A stretch of DNA of 64,000 nucleotides, taken from contig NZ_RZIJ01000010.1 of the NCBI RefSeq assembly GCF_003989665.1, positions 149,926 through 213,925 of the forward strand, read 5' to 3'. The notes under the pieces are model-generated. The model searched no databases, had not been told where the DNA came from, and saw only the letters and a list, made by a program, of their open reading frames with translations. The position numbers and the translations under genes were made by a program. Numbering within the stretch: position 1 is the first letter of the stretch; each line of letters opens with the position of its first letter. Positions 35,469 through 43,400 of this stretch are shown here, one piece after another. This DNA is from Azospirillum doebereinerae (lineage in GTDB: Bacteria > Pseudomonadota > Alphaproteobacteria > Azospirillales > Azospirillaceae).

Positions 35469-35861
35469 TCATCCCAAGCGTGGCGGCGGCAAATCCGGCG
35501 GCACGCCCACACCGTCCAGCAAGGAGGCTCCCGCCGGACGATCCGCTCCTCTGCCCGGCTCGGGCGCCGACAGGCTTTCGGCGGCGAGGCCCACAGGCAT
35601 GGCAACGCAAGCCAGCCCCGCGCAGCAGGGAGGACGCGCCCGGCCCTGTCCGTGATGGCAGGGCGCCGCGTCATCCGGCATGGACAGCCGCGCAACGGGC
35701 GTCGCCGTGCCTGTGGCGTGCTGATGCGCGGCGTGGGCGGATGCCTTGTGGTTGGCCATGGCGGACGCACCACCGGACCACGACAGCAGGACAGCCAGAG
35801 CCAGGACGCTCATCAGCGCCGGCATCGCCCGTCCAAACCTTGTCCACAGCCCTGCCCGCAT
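35469..35861 (-). CDS. Small secreted His/Cys-containing protein next to copper oxidase
   Basis: The roughly 130-residue product has a hydrophobic N-terminal segment (MPALMSVLALAVLLSWSGG) that could be a signal peptide or anchor, then a histidine-rich stretch (MANHKASAHAAHQHATG), a CHHGQGRARPPCCAG cluster with three cysteines, and a proline-rich end. Metal binding in the periplasm is likely by composition; DUF2946-type proteins near copper genes look similar. It ends 58 bases upstream of the multicopper oxidase start, in the same direction. Start is taken as ATG 35861; an earlier in-frame Met would extend it by 19 residues. Confidence 0.65.
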   Translation of the reverse strand: MRAGLWTRFGRAMPALMSVLALAVLLSWSGGASAMANHKASAHAAHQHATGTATPVARLSMPDDAAPCHHGQGRARPPCCAGLACVAMPVGLAAESLSAPEPGRGADRPAGASLLDGVGVPPDLPPPRLG

Positions 35862-36037
35862 GCGGCGCCATCCCGTTTCCGACCCGCCACACATAGGCCG
35901 AAGGGCGCGGACGGTCAATCGGCCACCCCTTTCGGGACAGCTCCCGGCCTATGGTCATAGCCGATCGCGCGAGCATGGAAGTGCAACAATCAACCCCTAT
36001 ATTGGCGGTCACCCGAAACCACCCCCAGCCCCTTGTC

Positions 36038-36244
36038 ATGACCGCCACCACCCGTCCGGCCCACCACGCCCACGCCCGTCAGCTTCATTGCGCCTGCTGC
36101 GGCCGTCCTTTCGCCCGCCCGTCGATGCGCGGGCCGGCGCCGCTCTATTGCTCGGCCGATTGCCAGAAGCAGATGCGCGTGCGGATGCGGGTGTGGAACG
36201 AGGTTGGGCAAGCCCGGCCGGAGCGCTTCCGCCGGGCGTCCTAG
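36038..36244 (+). CDS. Small zinc-ribbon-like protein
   Basis: The 68-residue product carries paired cysteines in CACCGRPF and LYCSADCQKQ, followed by a basic helix (MRVRMRVWNEVG). This pattern suggests a small zinc-binding domain, possibly nucleic-acid binding. No family name can be given with confidence. The start is uncertain because no ribosome site is obvious; Met codons further upstream (35,951 and 35,975) are possible. It converges on the MFS gene. Confidence 0.6.
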   Translation: MTATTRPAHHAHARQLHCACCGRPFARPSMRGPAPLYCSADCQKQMRVRMRVWNEVGQARPERFRRAS

Positions 36245-36254
36245 CGGCCCGCCG

Positions 36255-37463
36255 TCAGGCCCGTTCGGCCTTCTGACCGGTCTTGGGCAGTAAGACCGCG
36301 AACAGACCCAGCAACGGCAGGAACGAGCAAACCAGATAGACGAAATCGATGCCCATCCAATCGGCCAGCACGCCGAGCCCGGCCGCCCCGATCCCGGCGA
36401 ACCCGAAGGCCAGACCGAAGAACAGCCCCGACACCATGCCGACCCGGCCCGGCACCAGTTCCTGCGCGTAGACCACGATGGCCGGGAAGGCCGAGGCCAA
36501 CGCCAGCCCGATGACCGCGCTCAACGCGATGGTCGCCGTCAGCCCGACATGGGGCAGCACCAGCGTGAAAGGCAGGATCCCAAGGATCGTCGTCCAGATG
36601 ACGGTCTTGCGGCCGATCCGGTCGCCGATGGGGCCGCCGATCACCGTGCCCGTCGCCACGGCCGCGAGGAAGACGAACAGGCAGAGCTGCGCCGTCCGCG
36701 CCGGCAGGTCGAAGCGGTGCATCAGGTAGAAGGTGTAGTAGCTGGTGATGCTCGCCAGATAGATGTATTTCGAGAAGATCAGCACGACCAACACCGACAT
36801 CGCCCGGCGGACCTGGGCCTGGGTCAGGTCGGAATGCCCGGCCCCCGCCCCACGCGCCGCACGGCGCGTGTGCCCGTTGTGCTTGGACCAGTTCCCCAGC
36901 CCCGCCAGGACGACCATGCCCGCCAGCGCCGCGAAGGCGAACCAAGCGAGGCTGCTCTGCCCATGCGGCAGGATGACGAAGGCGGCCAGCAGCGGCCCCA
37001 GCGAGGAGCCGAGGTTGCCGCCGACCTGGAACAACGACTGCGCCAGCCCATGCGCGCCGCCCGACGCCAGCCGCGCGATGCGCGACGCCTCAGGATGGAA
37101 GATGGAGGAGCCGAGCCCCAGCAGGACTCCACCGGCCAGCAGCATCGGGTAGCCGGTCGCGAAGGCCAGGGTTACCAACCCGCCCAGCGTGGCGCCCATG
37201 CCGATGGTCAGCGAATAGGGCATCGGCCGGCGGTCGGTGAAGAGGCCGATGAGCGGTTGCAGCAGCGAGGCCGTGATCTGGTAGATCAGCGTCAGCACGC
37301 CGATCTGCGTGAAGCTGAGGTCGAAGCCCTCCTTCAGGATGGGATAGATCGCCGGCAGAAGCGACTGCATCATGTCGTTCAGCAGATGGCAGGCGCTGAT
37401 CGCCCCCAGGATGGAAAACGCGGTCGTGCCGGCCTTGGGCCGGGCAATGGCGCTTTGGAACAC
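36255..37463 (-). CDS. fsr: Major facilitator transporter, fosmidomycin-resistance (Fsr) type
   Basis: The 402 residues form about twelve hydrophobic segments with the loop motifs of the major facilitator superfamily (IGLFTDRRPMPYSL after TM2; GPIGDRIGRKTVIW in the second half). Overall sequence, including AISACHLLNDMMQSLLPAIYPILK and GSSIFHPEASRIARLASGG, is typical of the Fsr group of drug exporters. The start is GTG 37463. It is transcribed divergently from an AraC-type regulator 132 bases away, which likely controls it. Its substrate here is unproven. Confidence 0.87.
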   Translation of the reverse strand: MFQSAIARPKAGTTAFSILGAISACHLLNDMMQSLLPAIYPILKEGFDLSFTQIGVLTLIYQITASLLQPLIGLFTDRRPMPYSLTIGMGATLGGLVTLAFATGYPMLLAGGVLLGLGSSIFHPEASRIARLASGGAHGLAQSLFQVGGNLGSSLGPLLAAFVILPHGQSSLAWFAFAALAGMVVLAGLGNWSKHNGHTRRAARGAGAGHSDLTQAQVRRAMSVLVVLIFSKYIYLASITSYYTFYLMHRFDLPARTAQLCLFVFLAAVATGTVIGGPIGDRIGRKTVIWTTILGILPFTLVLPHVGLTATIALSAVIGLALASAFPAIVVYAQELVPGRVGMVSGLFFGLAFGFAGIGAAGLGVLADWMGIDFVYLVCSFLPLLGLFAVLLPKTGQKAERA

Positions 37464-37595
37464 GGTGGAAACCCTTTTTCTCCCCTCGGCCGGACCGGCG
37501 GCCGGGCGGGACGTTGCGCGTCATGGACCGTAAGCATATGAAGGACGGAAGAGGCCCGCCACCGAGGTCAGGCCGATTTTCTACGAGACTGGGCC

Positions 37596-38372
37596 ATGGT
37601 CCGGAACGTTCCCATCGACGCCATCGACGCGGTGCCGCGCCCGCTGATCGTGACGGGCCACGACTACCAGGACGGCGGCATGCTCGCTCCCCACCGGCAC
37701 CGGCGCGGGCAGTTGCTCTCCGGCGCCACGGGGGTGCTGGTGCTGGCGACCTCGCAGGGGCGGTGGGTGATGCCGCCGCAGCGCGGCCTGTGGATCCCAC
37801 CGGGCGTCGTCCACGAGGTGCGCATGATCGGCGCGGTCAGCACCCAGAGCCTCTACCTGGAACCGGAATTGACCGGCGGCATGCCCGACCGCTGTCAGGT
37901 CGTCGGCCTGTCGCCCTTCATGCGCAGCCTGATGACCAGGGCGATGGACGTGCCGGTGGATTACGAGCCGGACAGCCACGCCGGGGCGCTGATGGCGCTG
38001 ATCCTGCACGAGCTGCGGCAATTGCCGGTGCTGCCGCTCTCCCTGCCCTTTCCGGGGCACGCCGCCCTGGCGGAGCGGTGCCGGCACTTCCTACGCCGGC
38101 CGACGACGCACGCGACCATCGAGGAGTGGAGCGACGCGCTGGGCCTCAGCCGGCGCGCCTTCACGCGGCTGTTCCGGCAGGAGACCGGCCTCAGCTTCGT
38201 CGAATGGCGCCAGCAAGCCTGCCTCGTCGCGGCGTTGCCCCGGCTGGTGGCGGGGGAAGCGGTGACGACGGTGGCGCTGGACCTCGGCTACGACAACCCA
38301 GCGGCCTTCACGACGATGTTCAAGCGCGTCCTCGGCGCGCCGCCGCGCGCCTACCTCAAGCAGAACGCTTGA
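37596..38372 (+). CDS. AraC family transcriptional regulator
   Basis: The 258-residue protein has an N-terminal cupin-like sensor (GGMLAPHRHRRGQLLSG, WVMPPQRGLWIPPGVVHEV) and a C-terminal double helix-turn-helix (TIEEWSDALGLSRRAFTRLF and VTTVALDLGYDNPAAFTTMF), the AraC arrangement. This subgroup commonly regulates a divergent MFS exporter, exactly the context here. It ends nine bases from the convergent pbpC stop. Confidence 0.92.
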   Translation: MVRNVPIDAIDAVPRPLIVTGHDYQDGGMLAPHRHRRGQLLSGATGVLVLATSQGRWVMPPQRGLWIPPGVVHEVRMIGAVSTQSLYLEPELTGGMPDRCQVVGLSPFMRSLMTRAMDVPVDYEPDSHAGALMALILHELRQLPVLPLSLPFPGHAALAERCRHFLRRPTTHATIEEWSDALGLSRRAFTRLFRQETGLSFVEWRQQACLVAALPRLVAGEAVTTVALDLGYDNPAAFTTMFKRVLGAPPRAYLKQNA

Positions 38373-38381
38373 AACACGGAC

Positions 38382-40448
38382 TCAGCGGATGTCCACGGTC
38401 GCGCTGTCGCTGCGCCCGTCGGCGTCCAATACGGTGATGCGCACCGGCCCCGGCCCTTCGGGGCGCCACACCACCTCGCGCCCGATGGGCGACAGGGCGA
38501 TGCGCCGGCCGTCGATCAGCCAGGACAGCGGGCGCCGCCCGCCGGTGGCCAGCAGGGTCAGCGGCTCTCCCCGCCCGTCGGGTCCAAGCGCCTCCAGTTC
38601 CATGTCGCCGCCGGGGAACAGCAGGCGCGGACGGTCGGGCTTCTGAGCCGCCGTCACACCGGGTTCGCCCGCGTGCAGCCGGCGCAGAAGCTCCGGCGGC
38701 GCCTCGGACAGGATGGGACCAGCTGGGCGCCCGTGGTCGCGCGGCAGCAGGTCGTAGACCTGGAAGAGCAGCGGCGCCGCCGTGTTGCGGCCGTAGCGGT
38801 CGGGGCTGGGCGTTCCGTCCGGCCGGCCGACCCAGACACCCACCGTGTAGCGCTCCGTCACGCCGAAGGCCCAGGCGTCGCGGAAGCCGTAGCTGGTGCC
38901 GGTCTTCAAGGCGATGGGACCGCCGGCCCGCAACTCCTGCGCTTGGACGGTGCCGGGCGGCGGCGGCGTGCCCTCCAGGATCGCGCGGACCTGCTGCGCG
39001 GCGGAGGCGGACAGCAGGCGGGTTTCCGCCCCCTCGGCACCGGGAACCGCCCGCAGCGGCGCCACCACGCCGCCGCGCGCCAACCCGGCGTAGAGCGTCG
39101 CCATATCCCACAGATTGATCGACGCGCCGCCGAGCGCCACCGGCAGGCCGGGCGTCGTGCTGCCCGCCGGCATGACCAGCCGGGCGCCGGCCCGGCGCAG
39201 GGCGTCGGCGAAGCGCAGCGGCCCGACCTGATCGAGCACCATCACCGCCGGCACGTTCAGCGAGCGCTGCAACGCCTCCTGGATCGTCAGGTCGCCGTTG
39301 AAGGCGCGGTCGAAGTTGCGCGGCGCCCAGTCGCCGAAGCGGGTGGACACGTCCGACACCTGGGTCAGCGGGTGGACGACCCCGTCGTCGAAGCCAAGCC
39401 CGTAGATGAAGGGCTTCAGCGCCGAGCCCGGCGAGCGCACCGCCCGCACCATGTCGATGGGGCCGAGCCGCCGCTCGTCCAGCGCGTCGGAACTGCCGAG
39501 ATAGGCCAGCACCGAGCGGGTCCGGTTGTCCACCACCAGCACCGCCAGACCGGCGCGCTCGTGCAGGGTCTCCGCCTCGCGGCGGGCAAGCGCCTCGACG
39601 GCGCGCTGCAAGCCGCCGTCCAAAGTGGTCGTAACCAGCGCCTCGCCCGGACGCCGCGCCCGTACCGAAGCGGCCAGATGCGGCGCCGAGGCCGGCAGGG
39701 GCTGGCGGACGGACGGCACCGGCTCGGTCTTCGCCTCCGCCACCGCCTTGGCGGAGAGCAAGCCGGCCTCCAGCGCCCGGTCGAGCACCTTGTCACGCGC
39801 CGCCCGCGCCCGCTCCGGGAAGCGGTCGGCGCGCAGGCGGGACGGCGCCTGCGGCAGGGCGACCAGCAGCGCCGCCTCCGCCGCGTCCAGCTCGGTCGGC
39901 GGCTTGCCGAACAGGGTCAGCGCGGCGGCGCGGATGCCCTCGACGTTGCCGCCGTAGGGGGCGAGGGTCAGGTACATGCCGAGGATCGCGCGCTTGTCGT
40001 AGCGCCATTCCAACTGCGCCGCGCGGGCCGCCTCGATCAGCTTGGCCGACAGGGTACGCGGGCGCGGCTCCAGCAGGCGGGCGACCTGCATGGTCAGGGT
40101 TGAGGCCCCCGACACCACACGTCCGGCCCCCAGATTCTGCCCGACCGCCCGCAACACCGCCAGCGGGTCGACGCCAGGATGACTCTCGAACCGCCGATCC
40201 TCGTAGGACAGCAGCAGATCGACGAAGAGCGGTGCCACCGCACTTGCGTCAGCCGGCAGCCGCCACGCGCCGTCCCGGTTGGTGAAGACCCGCAGGGGCT
40301 GCCCGCCCCGGTCCGCCACCGTCACCGACAGGTCGCCCAGCCGGGCGAGCGGCGGCGGGAACAGCGCGTCCAGGGTCAAGGCCGTCCCGGCCAGCGCCAC
40401 GGCTCCCGCCGCGACGCCGGTCAGGACTTTACGCAACCGCGCCCTCAA
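38382..40448 (-). CDS. pbpC: Penicillin-binding protein 1C
   Basis: PBP1C is a bifunctional peptidoglycan synthase anchored in the inner membrane. The 688 residues comprise an N-terminal membrane anchor, a GT51 glycosyltransferase (EDRRFESHPGVDPLAVLRA, GASTLTMQVARLLEP, KRAILGMYLTLAPYGGN), a transpeptidase with SPGSALKPFIYG (active Ser-x-x-Lys) and KTGTSYGFRDAWAFG, and the PBP1C-specific C-terminal domain. It starts with TTG 40448; the GGAG ribosome site overlaps the stop of the upstream alpha-2-macroglobulin gene, so translation is coupled. The pairing with a macroglobulin is typical of the yfhM-pbpC unit, thought to act in envelope defence and repair. Confidence 0.95.
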   Translation of the reverse strand: MRARLRKVLTGVAAGAVALAGTALTLDALFPPPLARLGDLSVTVADRGGQPLRVFTNRDGAWRLPADASAVAPLFVDLLLSYEDRRFESHPGVDPLAVLRAVGQNLGAGRVVSGASTLTMQVARLLEPRPRTLSAKLIEAARAAQLEWRYDKRAILGMYLTLAPYGGNVEGIRAAALTLFGKPPTELDAAEAALLVALPQAPSRLRADRFPERARAARDKVLDRALEAGLLSAKAVAEAKTEPVPSVRQPLPASAPHLAASVRARRPGEALVTTTLDGGLQRAVEALARREAETLHERAGLAVLVVDNRTRSVLAYLGSSDALDERRLGPIDMVRAVRSPGSALKPFIYGLGFDDGVVHPLTQVSDVSTRFGDWAPRNFDRAFNGDLTIQEALQRSLNVPAVMVLDQVGPLRFADALRRAGARLVMPAGSTTPGLPVALGGASINLWDMATLYAGLARGGVVAPLRAVPGAEGAETRLLSASAAQQVRAILEGTPPPPGTVQAQELRAGGPIALKTGTSYGFRDAWAFGVTERYTVGVWVGRPDGTPSPDRYGRNTAAPLLFQVYDLLPRDHGRPAGPILSEAPPELLRRLHAGEPGVTAAQKPDRPRLLFPGGDMELEALGPDGRGEPLTLLATGGRRPLSWLIDGRRIALSPIGREVVWRPEGPGPVRITVLDADGRSDSATVDIR

Positions 40449-40452
40449 TCGG

Positions 40453-43400
40453 TCACTCCGCCGGATGGACGGTGATGCGGCCGATGGTCTGCCGGGCGAA
40501 GAAGCGCGGCTTGTACATGTCCTCCACCGACGCGCCCGGCAGCTCGTAGACGCCCGGCGTGATGGCGCGGACGATGAAGGCCAGCTTGAAGCTGCGTTCC
40601 TCCTCGGTCAGGTCGAAGGCGGCGACGAAGCGGTCGTCCCGCGCCTCGGTGGTGTTGGTCCCGGTCAGGGAGCCGAGCCACGGCATGTCCGTCACCTCGC
40701 CGGCCCCCAGCTTGGCGTTCTCGATTTCCCAGCCAGCCGGCAGCGGGTGGGTCAACACGGCCTGATGGTACAGGCTGGTGTTGGCCTCGCCCTCCAGCAC
40801 GACGACGAACACGTCGTTCTGGCGGATGGCGTCGAGGTTCAGCGGCTCGCCCTTGCGGGTGAAGAAGTTGCGCTTGATGCGCAGCCCCTCGCGCGCCGCC
40901 GGGGCGGGCGCCACCGGCACGCCGGACACCGACACCGCCTGCCATACCGCCGCCTTGCCGTTGTTGGCGACCGGAAGCCCGGCCCTCAACTGCGCCAGCG
41001 TCGGCGTCAGGTCGACCCGCGCGCCGTCGCGCTTCACCCCATTCAAGGTCATCTCGACCCGCGCCGGGGCGCCGCGCAGCAGCGCGTCGGCGGCCAGCAC
41101 CGCCCAGGCCTTCTCCTGCGTGTTGGTGCGGTTCGCCGCCGTGGCGGAGACCGGCAGGCGGTCGAGCAGCGCCGGCAGGCGGTCGCCGATCATGTTGACC
41201 TCCGCCGCCAGCGCCACCAGCGCCGCCGCGTCGCGCACGGTGGAGCCGTAATCGATCCGCCACTCGTCGCGCGCCAGCCGCGAGACGGCCGAATTGAAGG
41301 CGCTGGTCGCCCGCTCGGTGTCGCCCATGCGGGCGAGCGCCGCCCCGAGTTGGCCCTTGGCGAGCGGGCTCGGCAGCGATTCCAGCGCCGTGTCGTGCAG
41401 ATAACGCGCCGGCCCCGGCAGCGAGATCCCCGCCAGCGCCAACGTGTGCAGGGCGTAGGCGCGGACCGCCAGTTCCTCCGGATCGCTCGCGCTGGAGATG
41501 GCGCGCTGACGCAGCCACGCCAGCGCGTCGGTCAGCGGCTTGTCCGGCACCGCCTGCCCCTTCTGCTTGGCGCGCACCAGGAACTCGGTGGCGTAGGCGC
41601 TTAGCCAGCCGTCGGCCGTGTCTTGGGCGCCCCACAGCCCGAAGGCGCCGTCGAAGCGCTGCTTGTCCAGCGTGCGCGAGACCGCCTGCTGGATGCGGCT
41701 TTCCAGCCCGTCGTCCGGCTTGCGGTCGGTACCCAGCGCCAGCTCCACGTCGCGCACCGACAGCAGCGGCAGGGCGCGGCTGACGGTCTGCTCCAGGCAG
41801 CCGTAGGGGTAACGGTCGAGCGCGCGTAGGATGCCGCCGACGTCGAAGGGCGGCGCGGTGGTGAAGCTCGCCGACCACGCGGTGGTGCCCGGCACATAGG
41901 CGGCCAGCTCCGCCCCGTCGAAGCGCCAGCTTTCGCCGGGCGCCACCTGACGGGTGACGAACTGGGTCTCCACCGCGCGCGCCGGGCGGACGGTGATGCC
42001 GTACTCGTGGGTGACGGCGAGGTTCTCCGGCCCTTTCACCGACAGGGCGACCTGACCGATGCCGGCCGACAGGCCCTTCAACGGCACGATGAGGGTCTTG
42101 CGCTCCCCCTTTTCCAACGGGACGGAGAGCGAGCCGCCCTCCACCGACACCGCGTCGCGGCCGGTCACCGTCACCGCGTAGGTCCCGGCGGCAGCCTCGA
42201 CGTTGTGCAGGGAGAGGGTCACCCGGCTGTCGTCGCCCGGTGCCAGGAAGCGCGGCAGGATCGCGTCGGCGACCAACGGGTCGCGCACGGTCACCGGCTT
42301 GGCCGCCGAGCCGACGCGGTTGCGGCTGTAGGCGACCGCCATGACGCGCAGTTCGCCGTTGAAGTCGGGCACGTCGAAGGCGATGCGGGCGATGCCGTCC
42401 GCCCCGACCTTCACCGGCCCTTTGAACAGCGACACCACGGTGAAGGGCACCACCGGCAGCCCCGCCCCGCTGGAATCGCCGCCCTGTCGCATGGCGCCAT
42501 AAGGCCCGTCCAGCGCGTCGATCAGGCGGCCGTAATCGTCGCGGATGTCGAGGCCCAGCGTCCGCTTGCCGAAGAAATGCTTGCCGGGCTCCGGGCTGGC
42601 GAAGTCGGTCAGGCGCAGGATGCCCTCGTCGACCGCCGCCAGCGTGACGTAGGCGTCCTCCACCGTGCCGCCACCGGCCGGGGCGACCTTCACCGCGACC
42701 TCCAGCTTGCCGTTCGGGCGGATGGTGGCGGGCGCGTCGAGCGTCACGTCCAGCGTCCGCACCGAGGGGTCGATGCCGACCCAGGAGACGCCGACCGCGC
42801 GCACCGGCTGCCGCTCCCGCCCCTTGACCGGCGGGCGGAAGGCGGTGGCGGTGACGTAGGCGCCCGGTCCCCAGGCGGCGTCCACCGGCAGTTCGACCGT
42901 GGCGCCTTCGGCGGGGATCGACAGGTTGCGCACCTCGAAGAGGCGGTCGGTCGCCACGGTCAGCAGCAGTTCGCCCGCGAAGGCCGGCACGATGTGGACG
43001 CGGGCGGTGTCGCCGGGGCGGTAGCTTTGCTTGTCGGTCGAGACCTCCAGCTTGTCGGGCGTGCCGCCGTTGTCCTCGCTGGTCTGCCAGCCGGCGTAGA
43101 AGCGGTAGGAGGAGGAAACGCCCGCCGCCTTGTCCGTCACCTCGACGCGGTAGCGGCCGAAGTCGCGCTTGCCCAGCGCCAGCACCGCCGGCTTGTCCGC
43201 CGTCGTCGCGACCGTGCCCGACGCCAGCGGGATGTTGCGCGTGCTGGCGTTGTAGCTGTAGCGGCCGTTCTGCCGGTACCATTGGTAGACGGTACGCTCC
43301 TCGACCAGCTCCCAGCTCAGGCCGGGCTTGACGATGGCGGTGCCGTCGGGGGCCACCGCCACGAGGTCGAAGCTCGCCTCCTGCCCCTCGCCGATCCGCC

